From NCBI RefSeq assembly GCF_008693075.1, contig NZ_VXKJ01000053.1:146400-210399 (forward strand): 64,000 nt of DNA, in the 5' to 3' direction. This DNA is from Corynebacterium phocae. GTDB lineage: Bacteria > Actinomycetota > Actinomycetes > Mycobacteriales > Mycobacteriaceae. This document shows, one piece after another, positions 34,007 through 42,493 of this stretch. The position numbers and the translations under genes were made by a program. Position 1 is the first letter of the stretch. Each line of letters opens with the position of its first letter. The notes under the pieces are model-generated. The model did not search any database. It had not been told where the DNA came from and saw only the letters and a program-made list of their open reading frames with translations.

Positions 34007-36340
34007 ATGAGACACACCCCATCCCGAAATTTTGCGCTAGGCAGCGTAACCGCAATAGCCCTATCAGCGAGCCTAATGGCCGTCCCAGCAGCTCTAGCCG
34101 CAACGGGAAGTTCTGACAACCTTCTGGCTTGTAACCTGCAAGGAGATATCGGAGGAAATGCCGGAGTCTATGACTCGGCCAACTCCAGTTACTACACTAT
34201 TAAACATAGTTTTAAGATTGAGGCCCCAGAAACTGTTGAATCTGGCGAGGAGTTTTCCTATACGCTTTTGCCCTCCACCGTAGGAATACCCGTTACCATT
34301 GGTGGTTCCGGCTGGTACGCCTACGGCGTTACTTTTAAAGACGCAAGCCAGTTTAACTTTTGGATAGATCTTCCTGCCAACGCTTCTGTGGAAGACATTG
34401 TGGTAACTGAGGATCCGGAAAATCTATATGCCGTCTCCGTTGTCACTGATGAAGAGGGAAACAAACGTCTTAAAATCACCGGCTCAACGGACCCAGCGGA
34501 CGTGACCACGTGGACAAAAGATGACCGATCCACCTGGACCGGTGGTGGCCTGGCCGCCACGAAGGAGGAGAGTTTCTTCAACGTCACCCTTCCGCGAATT
34601 GAGTTGAAGATGACGGCCTCTGCGGAGCCGGCCGCCGTAGGCCAGACCATTCAGCCTGAGATCAGGAAAACTGATGCTTATAAGTTCCCAGCGGATTCCT
34701 TCTTCCAGTTCTACGGTGAATCCTCCAGCGCTAAAACTGTTTTTGTCCGCTGCGGCCGTTCTGAAGATGATTCTTATTACACAAGTGGTGAAGCTCAGTC
34801 CACTCCTTTTCCGGGGGTAACGATCAGCGAAAAAGCTCCTGCACAAGTTTACGATGTCACCGCGCGGCTTAACTTGCAGACCCACACGGGCGAGGCTTGG
34901 CCTGCAGGGCCCGTTGAACTGTTGATCGATGGGGAAAGTGCGTCCCATACGGTGAGCGAAACCGGGCAGGTTGACCTGGCGTACCAGTTGGAATCCGGTG
35001 CTGCGAAGCAGGTAGTTGTGTCTTTCGCAGATGATCCGGACAACCAGGTGATTTTCAACCTGGAAGGCTCATCTGACGCAGCGCTGGTTGAAAAGACTCT
35101 TAAGCACGTTGCGCCGCCGGAGCCTGAGAAGCACACCGTAACGATGCGGGTGCGGGTTATTGATAGTGCCGGGGAAGTAGTTGCGGAGGGTTCTTCAGTT
35201 GACCTAGTCGTTGACGACGGTTCCGGCGAAGCCGTTTCCGGGAGCTTCGTGGTTGATGCTGATGGCTTTATTTCTTTCGAGCGGAGCTTAGCCCAAGGGG
35301 AGGAGAAGACTTTCAAGGTTTATTTCGCTGATACTCCCGACAACCTGGTTTCTCAGGCGGTTATCCCTAGTGACGAAGATTCCGTGGTCACTTTTGAGGA
35401 TCCTCTGGTACTGAAGACTCCCGAGTCCAGCGAAACCCCCAGCGCAACCACCGAACCTGAGGAGACTACGGAGCCTGAAAAGACCACCGAGCCGGAGGAG
35501 ACTACGGAGCCTGAAAAGACTACCGAGCCGGAGGAGACTACGGAGCCTGAAAAGACTACCGAGCCGGAGGAGACTACGGAGCCTGAAAAGACTACGGAGC
35601 CTGAAAAGACTACGGAGCCTGAAAAGACTACCGAGCCTGAAAAGACTACCGATCCGGAGGAGACTACGGAGCCTGAAAAGACTACCGAGCCGGAGGAGAC
35701 TACCGAGCCGGAGGAGACTACGGAGCCTGAAAAGACTACCGAGCCGGAGGAGACTACCGAGCCGGAGGAGACTACGGAGCCTGAAAAGACTACCGAGCCT
35801 GAAAAGACCACCGAACCGGAGAAGACTGATGAACCTGTAGCGCCTGCAGAATATGAGGCAATCATCAATGTGAAGGTTGTCGATAGTGAGGACAAACCAC
35901 TGTTAGCTGGCTCTACGGTCAAGCTGGTTGTCAACGGGGAAACCGCCGAATACGAAGTTGCGGCTGATGGCGTTGTTGCCATTAAGGTCCAGGCTAAGGA
36001 GGGAGAAGCAAAGCTTGTTGAGGTGAGCCTCGCGGATAATCCCTCCAAGACTCTGGTCATCTCCTTGACTGGAGACAAAAACGCCAAACCTTTGAATATT
36101 GTCAGCCCCCTGCGTCAGACAGACAAAGAAGACCCTCAGGACAAGCCGGGAGATTCTAAGCCCATAGACATTAAGGATCCAAAGGTTTGGGGCTCCATCC
36201 TTGGCGGGACGTTGCTGGGAATTCCAGTCCTGGTCTACGGAATCCGGGCATTGCTGACCGCTCTGGGCTTCAAGCTCCCCCAGGTCTTTTTGCACATCCC
36301 GCTGCCAAAGGAGATACAGCTCATCCTCTTCCGGCCTTAG
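34007..36340 (+). CDS. surface protein, paralog 3 of 3, with TEPEK repeats
   Basis: A 777-residue paralog: signal peptide, LACNLQG shared domain (INFW-type variant FNFWIDLPANASV, PADVTTWTKD, GGLAATK, GQTIQPEIR, FVRCGRS) and two Ig-like repeats. A long stalk of TTEPEK/TTEPEE hexapeptides follows (about 480-610), then a third Ig-like repeat. It ends with DPKVWGSIL, a C-terminal helix and a LPQVFLHIPLPKEIQLILF tail. The stalk is highly acidic and phosphodiester-like in charge. It is the longest of the three and probably projects furthest. Start chosen at the ATG after CTGGAG; an earlier in-frame ATG is rejected. Confidence 0.7.
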   Translation: MRHTPSRNFALGSVTAIALSASLMAVPAALAATGSSDNLLACNLQGDIGGNAGVYDSANSSYYTIKHSFKIEAPETVESGEEFSYTLLPSTVGIPVTIGGSGWYAYGVTFKDASQFNFWIDLPANASVEDIVVTEDPENLYAVSVVTDEEGNKRLKITGSTDPADVTTWTKDDRSTWTGGGLAATKEESFFNVTLPRIELKMTASAEPAAVGQTIQPEIRKTDAYKFPADSFFQFYGESSSAKTVFVRCGRSEDDSYYTSGEAQSTPFPGVTISEKAPAQVYDVTARLNLQTHTGEAWPAGPVELLIDGESASHTVSETGQVDLAYQLESGAAKQVVVSFADDPDNQVIFNLEGSSDAALVEKTLKHVAPPEPEKHTVTMRVRVIDSAGEVVAEGSSVDLVVDDGSGEAVSGSFVVDADGFISFERSLAQGEEKTFKVYFADTPDNLVSQAVIPSDEDSVVTFEDPLVLKTPESSETPSATTEPEETTEPEKTTEPEETTEPEKTTEPEETTEPEKTTEPEETTEPEKTTEPEKTTEPEKTTEPEKTTDPEETTEPEKTTEPEETTEPEETTEPEKTTEPEETTEPEETTEPEKTTEPEKTTEPEKTDEPVAPAEYEAIINVKVVDSEDKPLLAGSTVKLVVNGETAEYEVAADGVVAIKVQAKEGEAKLVEVSLADNPSKTLVISLTGDKNAKPLNIVSPLRQTDKEDPQDKPGDSKPIDIKDPKVWGSILGGTLLGIPVLVYGIRALLTALGFKLPQVFLHIPLPKEIQLILFRP
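35446..35830 (+). repeat. 18-bp coding repeats (TTEPEK / TTEPEE)
   Basis: About 20 tandem hexapeptide codon units, alternating GAGACTACGGAGCCTGAA- and AAGACTACCGAGCCGGAG-type DNA. High identity predicts copy-number change between strains. Confidence 0.85.
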
Positions 36341-36420
36341 AAAATCGGGCAGTTTAGTAAAGACCAACCGTTCTGAAACTTTGTATCTTGAATCCATGGT
36401 GAAAACGGGAGCTTAGCTCA

Positions 36421-36460
36421 GGAGTCAGGCGTTAATTTCAACGCCTGGCTCCTTTGATCT
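36421..36460 (+). terminator. rho-independent terminator
   Basis: GGAGTCAGGCGTT and AACGCCTGGCTCC form a 13-bp stem with one wobble pair, followed by TTTGATCT, about 80 bases after the third paralog. Confidence 0.8.
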
Positions 36461-36491
36461 AGCCGCCTGAACTCCTTGCTAGGCTCGAAGA

Positions 36492-37247
36492 ATGGATTGG
36501 GCATTACTGATTGCCGGCGCGGGCGTGGCCGGCTGGATTGACGCGGTCATCGGCGGCGGGGGCTTGGTGCTCATCCCGCTCCTCCTGGCGGTCATGCCAG
36601 GCCTGGCCCCGGCGGCGGCGCTGGCTACCAATAAGGTGGCGGCGGTGGCGGGGACGGCATCGGCGGCCGTGACGCTGGTGCGCAAGGTCAAGCCGCCGCG
36701 CGCGGAACTCTTGCGGATGGCCCCGGTGGCCGCGCTGTGCTCCGGCGCTGGTGCTCTGGCCGCCGCGCTTATGGACGCGGCAGTTATGCGCCCACTGATT
36801 ATTGCGTTGATGCTGGCTGTGGGAGTGTTTGTAGCCTTTAAACCCAACTTTGGCACCACCCAATCCCTGGGCCTGCGCGGCGGCTGGCGCACGTGGGCGG
36901 CACTGGTGGCGGTGGCGGCAATCGCCTTTTATGACGGTATCTTTGGCCCGGGCACGGGCATGTTCCTCATCATGGCCTTCACTGCCATCTTCTCCCAGAA
37001 CTTTTTGCGCTCCGCCGCCATGGCCAAGGTGGTCAACACCTGCACCAACTTAGGAGCCCTGGTGGTATTCATAGCCGGCGGCCACGTGTGGTGGTCCCTG
37101 GCGGTGGTGCTGGCTGCGGCCAACGTGGTGGGCGCGCAGCTGGGCGCACGCACCGTCATTGGCGGCGGCGCGAAGCTCATCCGGTTTGCGTTGCTGGCGG
37201 TGGTCGTTGTGATGAGCTGCTACTTGGCCTTTATACAGTGGGGCTAG
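36492..37247 (+). CDS. TauE/SafE-family permease
   Basis: A 251-residue membrane protein of the TSUP (TauE/SafE) family with about eight hydrophobic helices and the repeated family motif (IDAVIGGGGLVLIPLLL; IFGPGTGMFLIM). Members move sulfite, sulfonates or other organic anions across the membrane. Substrate unknown. Its stop overlaps that of the convergent helicase gene by 4 bases. Confidence 0.85.
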   Translation: MDWALLIAGAGVAGWIDAVIGGGGLVLIPLLLAVMPGLAPAAALATNKVAAVAGTASAAVTLVRKVKPPRAELLRMAPVAALCSGAGALAAALMDAAVMRPLIIALMLAVGVFVAFKPNFGTTQSLGLRGGWRTWAALVAVAAIAFYDGIFGPGTGMFLIMAFTAIFSQNFLRSAAMAKVVNTCTNLGALVVFIAGGHVWWSLAVVLAAANVVGAQLGARTVIGGGAKLIRFALLAVVVVMSCYLAFIQWG

Positions 37248-39475
37248 CTCCGGTTCTTAGTCTTTGCCGTGGCCTTGGCAGTGGTGGGGTCCTCCGGCCA
37301 GGGGTGCTTGGGGTAGCGCCCACGCATATCCGCGCGCACGCCCTGGTACGGCCCGGCCCAAAAGCTGGCCAGGTCATCGGTCACGGCCAGCGGACGGCCG
37401 GCGGGGGAGAGCAGGTGGAACTGCACGCGGTGGCCGCAATACTCCGGAGTTTCCCCCATCCCAAACAGCTCCTGCAACTTGATGCTCACCACGGGGCGCT
37501 GCCCGGACCAGTCAATCCGGGCATCCCGGCCCGAAGGTACGGCCAAGCGCTCCGGGGCCAGCTCCTCCAGCCGCGTTGCTTCCGGCCAGGGCAAAATGCG
37601 CTGCAGCGCCGGGTACATGTCCACCTTGTGCGCGGGTTTTCCGGCGGCTACTTGCTCCAGCTCCGGGTCCAAGAAAAGGCCATCCGGGTCCGGCCAAGGA
37701 GCGCCGTAGGCGTGGTGCAAGTGGCGCAGGCGGTCGCGCAGGTTGGCGTCCTTGTCCGAGTAGGTAAATAGCTCCCCGGCCAGTGGGCGCAGCGCCTCTA
37801 CTGCCTCCGGGCCCTGGATTTTCACCGGCGTTTCCGATAGCACGATGGCCCCGGCGTGGCGGACCTGCAGCCCGCGCACCTTGCCGCCGTCCACGAAGGC
37901 CCGGGTGGTTTCTTCCACGCCCACGGCCGCTAGCGCGTCACGCTCGCTAATGCGCGCGGCCGCCCGGATAATCACGTTGCCCGCCTGGGACAGTGACACG
38001 TCAGCTACCGCCAGCCACTTCGAACCAAACGGTTCCATGGCGCGGGCGCGGGTGCCGCTGGCCAAAAGGTACTCCTCACCTATCTGGCGCGCGACCAGCT
38101 CCGGGAAGGCGGTGGCAACCACCACGCCCGGGTCCACGGGTCCTAGGTCCGGCACCAGCCTCTCCAGGCGCTTGACCTCCCGCTGGTTGGGGGTGGCTCG
38201 GGCGATGTCGCCGCGGGCATCGGCAAGAGATGCCACCGTGCGTGCCGCCCGCCTGCCGTGGGTGAGCAACGCGTGCCCGGTGCGGGGATCTGTGGGTAGC
38301 AGCGCTAGTTCCTGCGTGGCGTCCAGGCGCGCTAACGTCTCCTGCGCGCTGGCCAGTGCCTTGGCCGGCGGCTTAGCCAGCAGCGGGAAGTCTGGGCCCG
38401 CGCCCCACACCTCCATGAACAGCGCCGCTTGGGTTAAGTCCGCGCTTAAAATCTCCGGCGTAATGTGCGCCGGGAAGTGCTGGTAATCGCTCGCGGAATA
38501 ACACCGAATCACCGTGCCGGGGGCCTCACGCCCCGCGCGGCCCGCGCGCTGGTCCGCACTGGACTTGGAGGTAGACACCGTGACCAGGCCACTCATTGCC
38601 CGCGCCGCGTCACGCTTAGGCGTGCGGGACAGGCCCGCGTCCACCACCTGCGTGACGCCCGGCACCGTAAGCGATGACTCCGCAATTGAGGTAGCCACCA
38701 CCACCCGGTCGAAGTCCGCCTGGATGGCCGCGTCCTGCTCCGCGTTGGATTGCTGGCCGTGCAGAGGCAGAACCGGAAGGGGCCCGCCGGCCAAGAGATC
38801 ACAGACCAAATTGACCTCGCGCACGCCGGGAACAAAAACCAACGTGGAACCCGTTGGCGGCACCTGGTCTGCCACGTGGGCGTAGAATTCCCGCGTTCCC
38901 GCCGCGCGGCCGGGGCCAGGTTTGTAGCTAATGTCCACCGGGTAGGTCACGGCCTCGGTGGTGTGGATGGGTGCGTCCATCAGCTCCGCGAAGCGCTGCG
39001 CGTCCACCGTGGCTGACATGGCGATGACCCTAAAATCATCACGCAACTGCGCCAGCTCCAGGCACATGGCCAGCACCAAGTCTGAATCCAGCTGCCGCTC
39101 ATGCACCTCGTCAATGGCCACCGCCGCCACGCCCGGCAGCTCCGGGTCCCGCAACAGCCGGCGCAGCAGCACGCCCGGGGTCACAAACTCCACGTCTTTG
39201 CCCTGGCGCGAATCCCCGCGCACCGCGTAGCCAATCTGACGGCCAGATAGATGCTGCAGCCGGTTTGCCGCCGCGCGCACCGCCACGCGCCGGGGCGCGG
39301 TCACAATCACTTTCCCGGCAGCACTTGCCCGCGCCTGGTTGGCCAACGCCGGGGGAACCAGCGTGGTCTTGCCCGTACCCGGCGGTGCCTGCACCACGAC
39401 GTTGCCGCGTGCTGGCAGGGTGCCGATGGTCTGGGCTACGGGCAAGCCGGCGCCGATTGCGGGGAGGTCAAACAT
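37244..39475 (-). CDS. hrpB: ATP-dependent helicase HrpB
   Basis: A 743-residue DEAH-box helicase. Walker A is PPGTGKTT (about residue 32), DEVH replaces DEAH (AIDEVHERQLDSDL), and motif III is MSATVDA. Late motifs are VATSIAESSLTVPGV and QRAGRAGR, followed by the HrpB C-terminal domain. The ATG used follows TAGACT by 7 bases; an 18-codon longer frame is rejected. The RNA substrate in bacteria is not settled. Confidence 0.9.
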   Translation of the reverse strand: MFDLPAIGAGLPVAQTIGTLPARGNVVVQAPPGTGKTTLVPPALANQARASAAGKVIVTAPRRVAVRAAANRLQHLSGRQIGYAVRGDSRQGKDVEFVTPGVLLRRLLRDPELPGVAAVAIDEVHERQLDSDLVLAMCLELAQLRDDFRVIAMSATVDAQRFAELMDAPIHTTEAVTYPVDISYKPGPGRAAGTREFYAHVADQVPPTGSTLVFVPGVREVNLVCDLLAGGPLPVLPLHGQQSNAEQDAAIQADFDRVVVATSIAESSLTVPGVTQVVDAGLSRTPKRDAARAMSGLVTVSTSKSSADQRAGRAGREAPGTVIRCYSASDYQHFPAHITPEILSADLTQAALFMEVWGAGPDFPLLAKPPAKALASAQETLARLDATQELALLPTDPRTGHALLTHGRRAARTVASLADARGDIARATPNQREVKRLERLVPDLGPVDPGVVVATAFPELVARQIGEEYLLASGTRARAMEPFGSKWLAVADVSLSQAGNVIIRAAARISERDALAAVGVEETTRAFVDGGKVRGLQVRHAGAIVLSETPVKIQGPEAVEALRPLAGELFTYSDKDANLRDRLRHLHHAYGAPWPDPDGLFLDPELEQVAAGKPAHKVDMYPALQRILPWPEATRLEELAPERLAVPSGRDARIDWSGQRPVVSIKLQELFGMGETPEYCGHRVQFHLLSPAGRPLAVTDDLASFWAGPYQGVRADMRGRYPKHPWPEDPTTAKATAKTKNRS

Positions 39476-39668
39476 AGGTGCCAGTCTAGTGGGCGGGCAG
39501 GCGCGGGCCCGAACTATGCTGCGCGTCAACGAGGTTTCCGGTCTACCGGGTGGAGCGTGTGAACTGGGACTACTGACTGTTGCTTAAAAGTTGTAGATGG
39601 GGTCCCATTTTTTTTGTATTCTCGGAAAAGAGAGCATAAACCCATTAACCCCAGAAGGGAGCTAAGCA

Positions 39669-40007
39669 ATGAAAACACCGAAGACAACAAAAGGTGCAGA
39701 CCGGAAGTATCTTCAGATCGCGCTCGGTGTGTCCACCTTCGGCGTCCTGGCCGGTGCAGCAATTCTCTATTTTTGCTACGGGATGCCCACCGCCGCCTGC
39801 TTGCTCCTGTTTGTGGGAATTGTCCTGGACTACTTCATCTCCCGCAAGCTAGAGCTTTTCCCCTTCTACTCCGACAAGGACCTCAAACGCCTGGAAAAGA
39901 CCAAGGACCAGCCAATCCCCGAAGCTGAGGAACTCCGCGCATACCGGAAAGCGCACCCGGAGAAGAACCTGGCGCAGGCCATTGCGGACCTCCGGGAACG
40001 TGGCTAA
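39669..40007 (+). CDS. small membrane protein, unknown
   Basis: A 112-residue protein with two hydrophobic segments (about residues 20-60) and a charged C-terminal half with EELRAYRKAHPEKNLAQAI. AGAAGGGAG lies before the ATG. No family is recognised. It stands alone between helicase and transporter genes. Confidence 0.6.
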   Translation: MKTPKTTKGADRKYLQIALGVSTFGVLAGAAILYFCYGMPTAACLLLFVGIVLDYFISRKLELFPFYSDKDLKRLEKTKDQPIPEAEELRAYRKAHPEKNLAQAIADLRERG

Positions 40008-40030
40008 CCTTCGGGTTCGTTCATGCCCGT

Positions 40031-41296
40031 CTAGCCGGTGAGCACCTCCCACAGCTGGTTGGCGCAGATGAATACAAATGTTGCGGAGATTATCCCCATG
40101 AAGGTGTTGACCATCCAGCCGTTACGCCACTGCTTCGGGGTGTGGTGGCTATTGAGCAGGATGAGCAGCGTGAGGCCCAAGAACGGCATGAATAGTGCGC
40201 CCAGGACGCCGTAGGCGATGACCAGTGCGGTGGGTTTTCCCAGGAAGAGCAGCAGCATGGGTGGGAAGGTTAACCAGATGAGGTACCAGCGGTAGTACCG
40301 TCCGCCCACGTGAATGTCTGGGTGGTCTTTGGGCAGTTGTTTCACGTGGCCCACGTAGTCCGCGAACATTAAGGAAACGCCGTTCCACACACCAAGGACT
40401 GAGGAAAAGGCGGCCGCCCAGAATCCAAGGAGGAATACCTTGGACGTGATGGGGCCGTAACGGTCAGCGAGGACATCGGCAAGCTCAATGAGCCCACTGC
40501 CGCCGCTGGCTACCGAAATGTTGGCAGAGTATAGCAAGTCCGCGCCGATGAGCAGCATGGCGACCACGAAGATGCCTGTGACCACGTAGGCCACCGTGTT
40601 ATCTATCCGCATAACGCGCATCCAACCGGCACCCTCCCAGTTCTTCTCCACGATCCAGTAGCCGTAGGCCGCCAATGTGATGGTGCCGCCAACGCCACCG
40701 GCCAGCGACAGCACGTATACAAAGGAGCCGTCTGGCACGCGGGGGACCAGCCCGGCGGCGATTTCTGGCAGGTTGGTCAGGGATAGCGTTGCTATGCCAC
40801 ACACGGTGATAAACATGATGCCAACGAGTACGGCGATGATTTTTTCAAACGTCTGGTACTTGCCCAACCAGGTAAAACCGAAGCCCAGTAGCGCAGTGAT
40901 AACGGCCCACATCTCCAGGCTGGTCCCCGGGAATAATGCCCGCAAAGGCATTGCCGATGCACTCATGCCCGCAGCGCCGTAGACGAAGCCCCAGATAATG
41001 ATGTAAGGAACGAAGTACCAGGAGGTCCACCGTCCGAGCTTCTTCCAACCGTGAAACATGGTGTGGCCGGTGGCAATGGTGTAGCGGCCAACGCCTTCGA
41101 CCAGGACGATCTTCATGAACGCACCGGCGATGCACGCCCACAGCAAGGCGTAGCCATACTTCTGGCCGGCGATGAGCGTTGCGACTAGGTCCCCTGCGCC
41201 CACGCCGGTGGCAGCGGCCACCAAGCCCGGGCCAATGATTGACCATTTCTTTTTCGGCGGTGCCGCCGCCGGCCGCGTTGGTGTTTGTCCACCCAT
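40031..41296 (-). CDS. Nramp-family divalent metal transporter, atypical
   Basis: A 421-residue protein with about eleven membrane helices and Nramp family similarity (PGLVAAATGVGAGDL, GAFMKIVLVEGVGRY, SLMFADYV). The metal-binding DPGN of helix 1 is replaced by VGAGD, and the MPH of helix 6 by an ITLAAYGYW-type segment. This suggests another ion, such as the Mg-type Nramp relatives, or another substrate. GGAAGGGG precedes the ATG. The direction is away from the repeat island that follows. Confidence 0.75.
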   Translation of the reverse strand: MGGQTPTRPAAAPPKKKWSIIGPGLVAAATGVGAGDLVATLIAGQKYGYALLWACIAGAFMKIVLVEGVGRYTIATGHTMFHGWKKLGRWTSWYFVPYIIIWGFVYGAAGMSASAMPLRALFPGTSLEMWAVITALLGFGFTWLGKYQTFEKIIAVLVGIMFITVCGIATLSLTNLPEIAAGLVPRVPDGSFVYVLSLAGGVGGTITLAAYGYWIVEKNWEGAGWMRVMRIDNTVAYVVTGIFVVAMLLIGADLLYSANISVASGGSGLIELADVLADRYGPITSKVFLLGFWAAAFSSVLGVWNGVSLMFADYVGHVKQLPKDHPDIHVGGRYYRWYLIWLTFPPMLLLFLGKPTALVIAYGVLGALFMPFLGLTLLILLNSHHTPKQWRNGWMVNTFMGIISATFVFICANQLWEVLTG

Positions 41297-41471
41297 CTGC
41301 TAAGCCCCTTCCTAGTAGATTTTATGCGTTTGCAGTGAGTCTAATCACAAATATGTGGGCTAGTGGGCGCATTTTTATTTTCATCCGGGATGCCGCCCGG
41401 GCGAGTCCGTGGCCCTCATTCTGTAGCTCTCCCGGATGTAATGGATGGGCGCGGTCCTGTGTCCAGGTGTC

Positions 41472-41904
41472 CTGGTAAGTTGGGAAGCAGTTCACGAACA
41501 CACTTTCTAAAAGGTGTGTAAGTGGCTTCCCCGTCGGGGCGTGGCTTTAGGCTCGCGCGTTGTACGTGGGGGCTTTCATACCGCGCCCTGGTGGGCGGGG
41601 GAAATGCCCTACGACCGACAGGAGGTGGTTTGGTGGGTAAGCACTCGCTAAACCGACCCGGTCGCAAGAAGAACCCTGCTGCCAGCAATAACTCCAAAAT
41701 TGTTCTGGCAAGCAGGGTCATTATCCTTGCGACTGCAATAGCGAATCTCATTGAGCTGTTAGTATCTAAGCTCTAAATTCGCTACAGAGCCTTTTTGAGG
41801 CTCGATAGCTCCATCCGGTAGCACCCGGGTGGGGCTATTTTTATCCAGCAGGCTGAGCCCGCTGTTGGTGCCCATCCTAGCACCGGGTGCGGATACCGCA
41901 ACCC
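41472..41904 (+). repeat. module 1 (complete)
   Basis: Order: GTTC-AC-GAAC palindrome; hairpin ACACACTT with AGGTGTGT; CCCC-GTC-GGGG; CGCCC-TGGT-GGGCG; Shine-Dalgarno AGGAGG; peptide gene. Then come a stop-codon stem AGCGAAT with ATTCGCT (41740-41783), GAGCC with GGCTC, and a terminator ATAGCTCCATCCGG with CCGGGTGGGGCTAT plus T5. The end is marked by CCGCAACCC. The McrBC genes lie between this module and module 2. Confidence 0.85.
41633..41776 (+). CDS. island small peptide, copy 1 (47 aa)
   Basis: GTG start with AGGAGG 7 bases upstream. Residues 2-17 are basic and Pro/Gly-containing (GKHSLNRPGRKKNPAA). Residues 22-46 form a hydrophobic helix (IVLASRVIILATAIANLIEL) with few charges, ending LLVSKL. 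The open frame reaches further upstream, but that part is the leader RNA. There is no signal peptide cleavage site and no Cys. The layout resembles type I toxins, leaderless bacteriocins or other membrane-active peptides; function unknown. Near-identical peptides occur in five other modules. Confidence 0.75.
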   Translation: MGKHSLNRPGRKKNPAASNNSKIVLASRVIILATAIANLIELLVSKL

Positions 41905-42493
41905 ATATTTTTGACTTTCCTGGGTCTTCTAGTCCGCCTCCTCTGAGACAGCTTTACTTAGTGTCCTTTGGCTGCCAGTCCAACCAGGTAAGTGGATATC
42001 TACAGGGTCAAGCTCTTATCTGCCTCGCGGATTACCTTGATGAATCTTATTTGCTACTCCCTGACATCAATCCCAGCGTCTTGGGCCAGTGACAAGGCCA
42101 TTCGATTGCCGCCCCAATTGGGGCTTCGTGATCCACGAGGATTTCCCGCAGTTCGAGTTCCGGAATTTTGTTGTTGAGAAGTGGCAGGGTGTTCCCATCT
42201 TTGGAGTGGTGATGGTTCTCTATCGTAGTGAGATATTTTTCGGTGATCATAGTTGGCGGCACCGGCGGAGGGCAGCTTAGAGAGCGTGAACCATCTGCCT
42301 GTATCGGGGGCTTTTCGGTGAGTCTAAGCAAAAGCAGCCCGCAGCCAGTGGTCTTGCTCGGCGGAGCCGTCTGGAGGTGGGTGGGATCATCTCCGTCAGA
42401 CCGACGCAAATTGGGTCCCGGTTGGGACCCGAGGGAACGTAAAGTGAAGTTAGAATTGATAGAAATTCCTAAAACAAGGTGTGAGGAGCAACG
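41905..42493. other. spacer and decayed sequence before mcrB
   Basis: The first ~30 bases continue the variable module spacer. The rest has no supportable gene. A minus-strand frame near 42060-42190 (PELELREILVDHEAPIGAAI) has coding-like composition but is interrupted and unrecognised, perhaps a gene remnant. The mcrB promoter should lie near 42440-42480. Confidence 0.3.

Noticed and set aside
35353..36087. 244-residue minus-strand ORF with SGSVVF repeats
   Set aside because: Antisense shadow of the TTEPEK repeats.
7281..36340. Sortase-anchored (LPxTG) surface proteins
   Set aside because: None of the large exported proteins ends with LPxTG followed by a helix and Arg/Lys tail; anchors end in short hydrophobic tails instead.
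41522..41776. 84-residue version of the small peptide (upstream GTG)
   Set aside because: The extra part is encoded by the leader hairpins, its residues differ freely between copies and have no Shine-Dalgarno, whereas AGGAGG sits 7 bases before the inner GTG.
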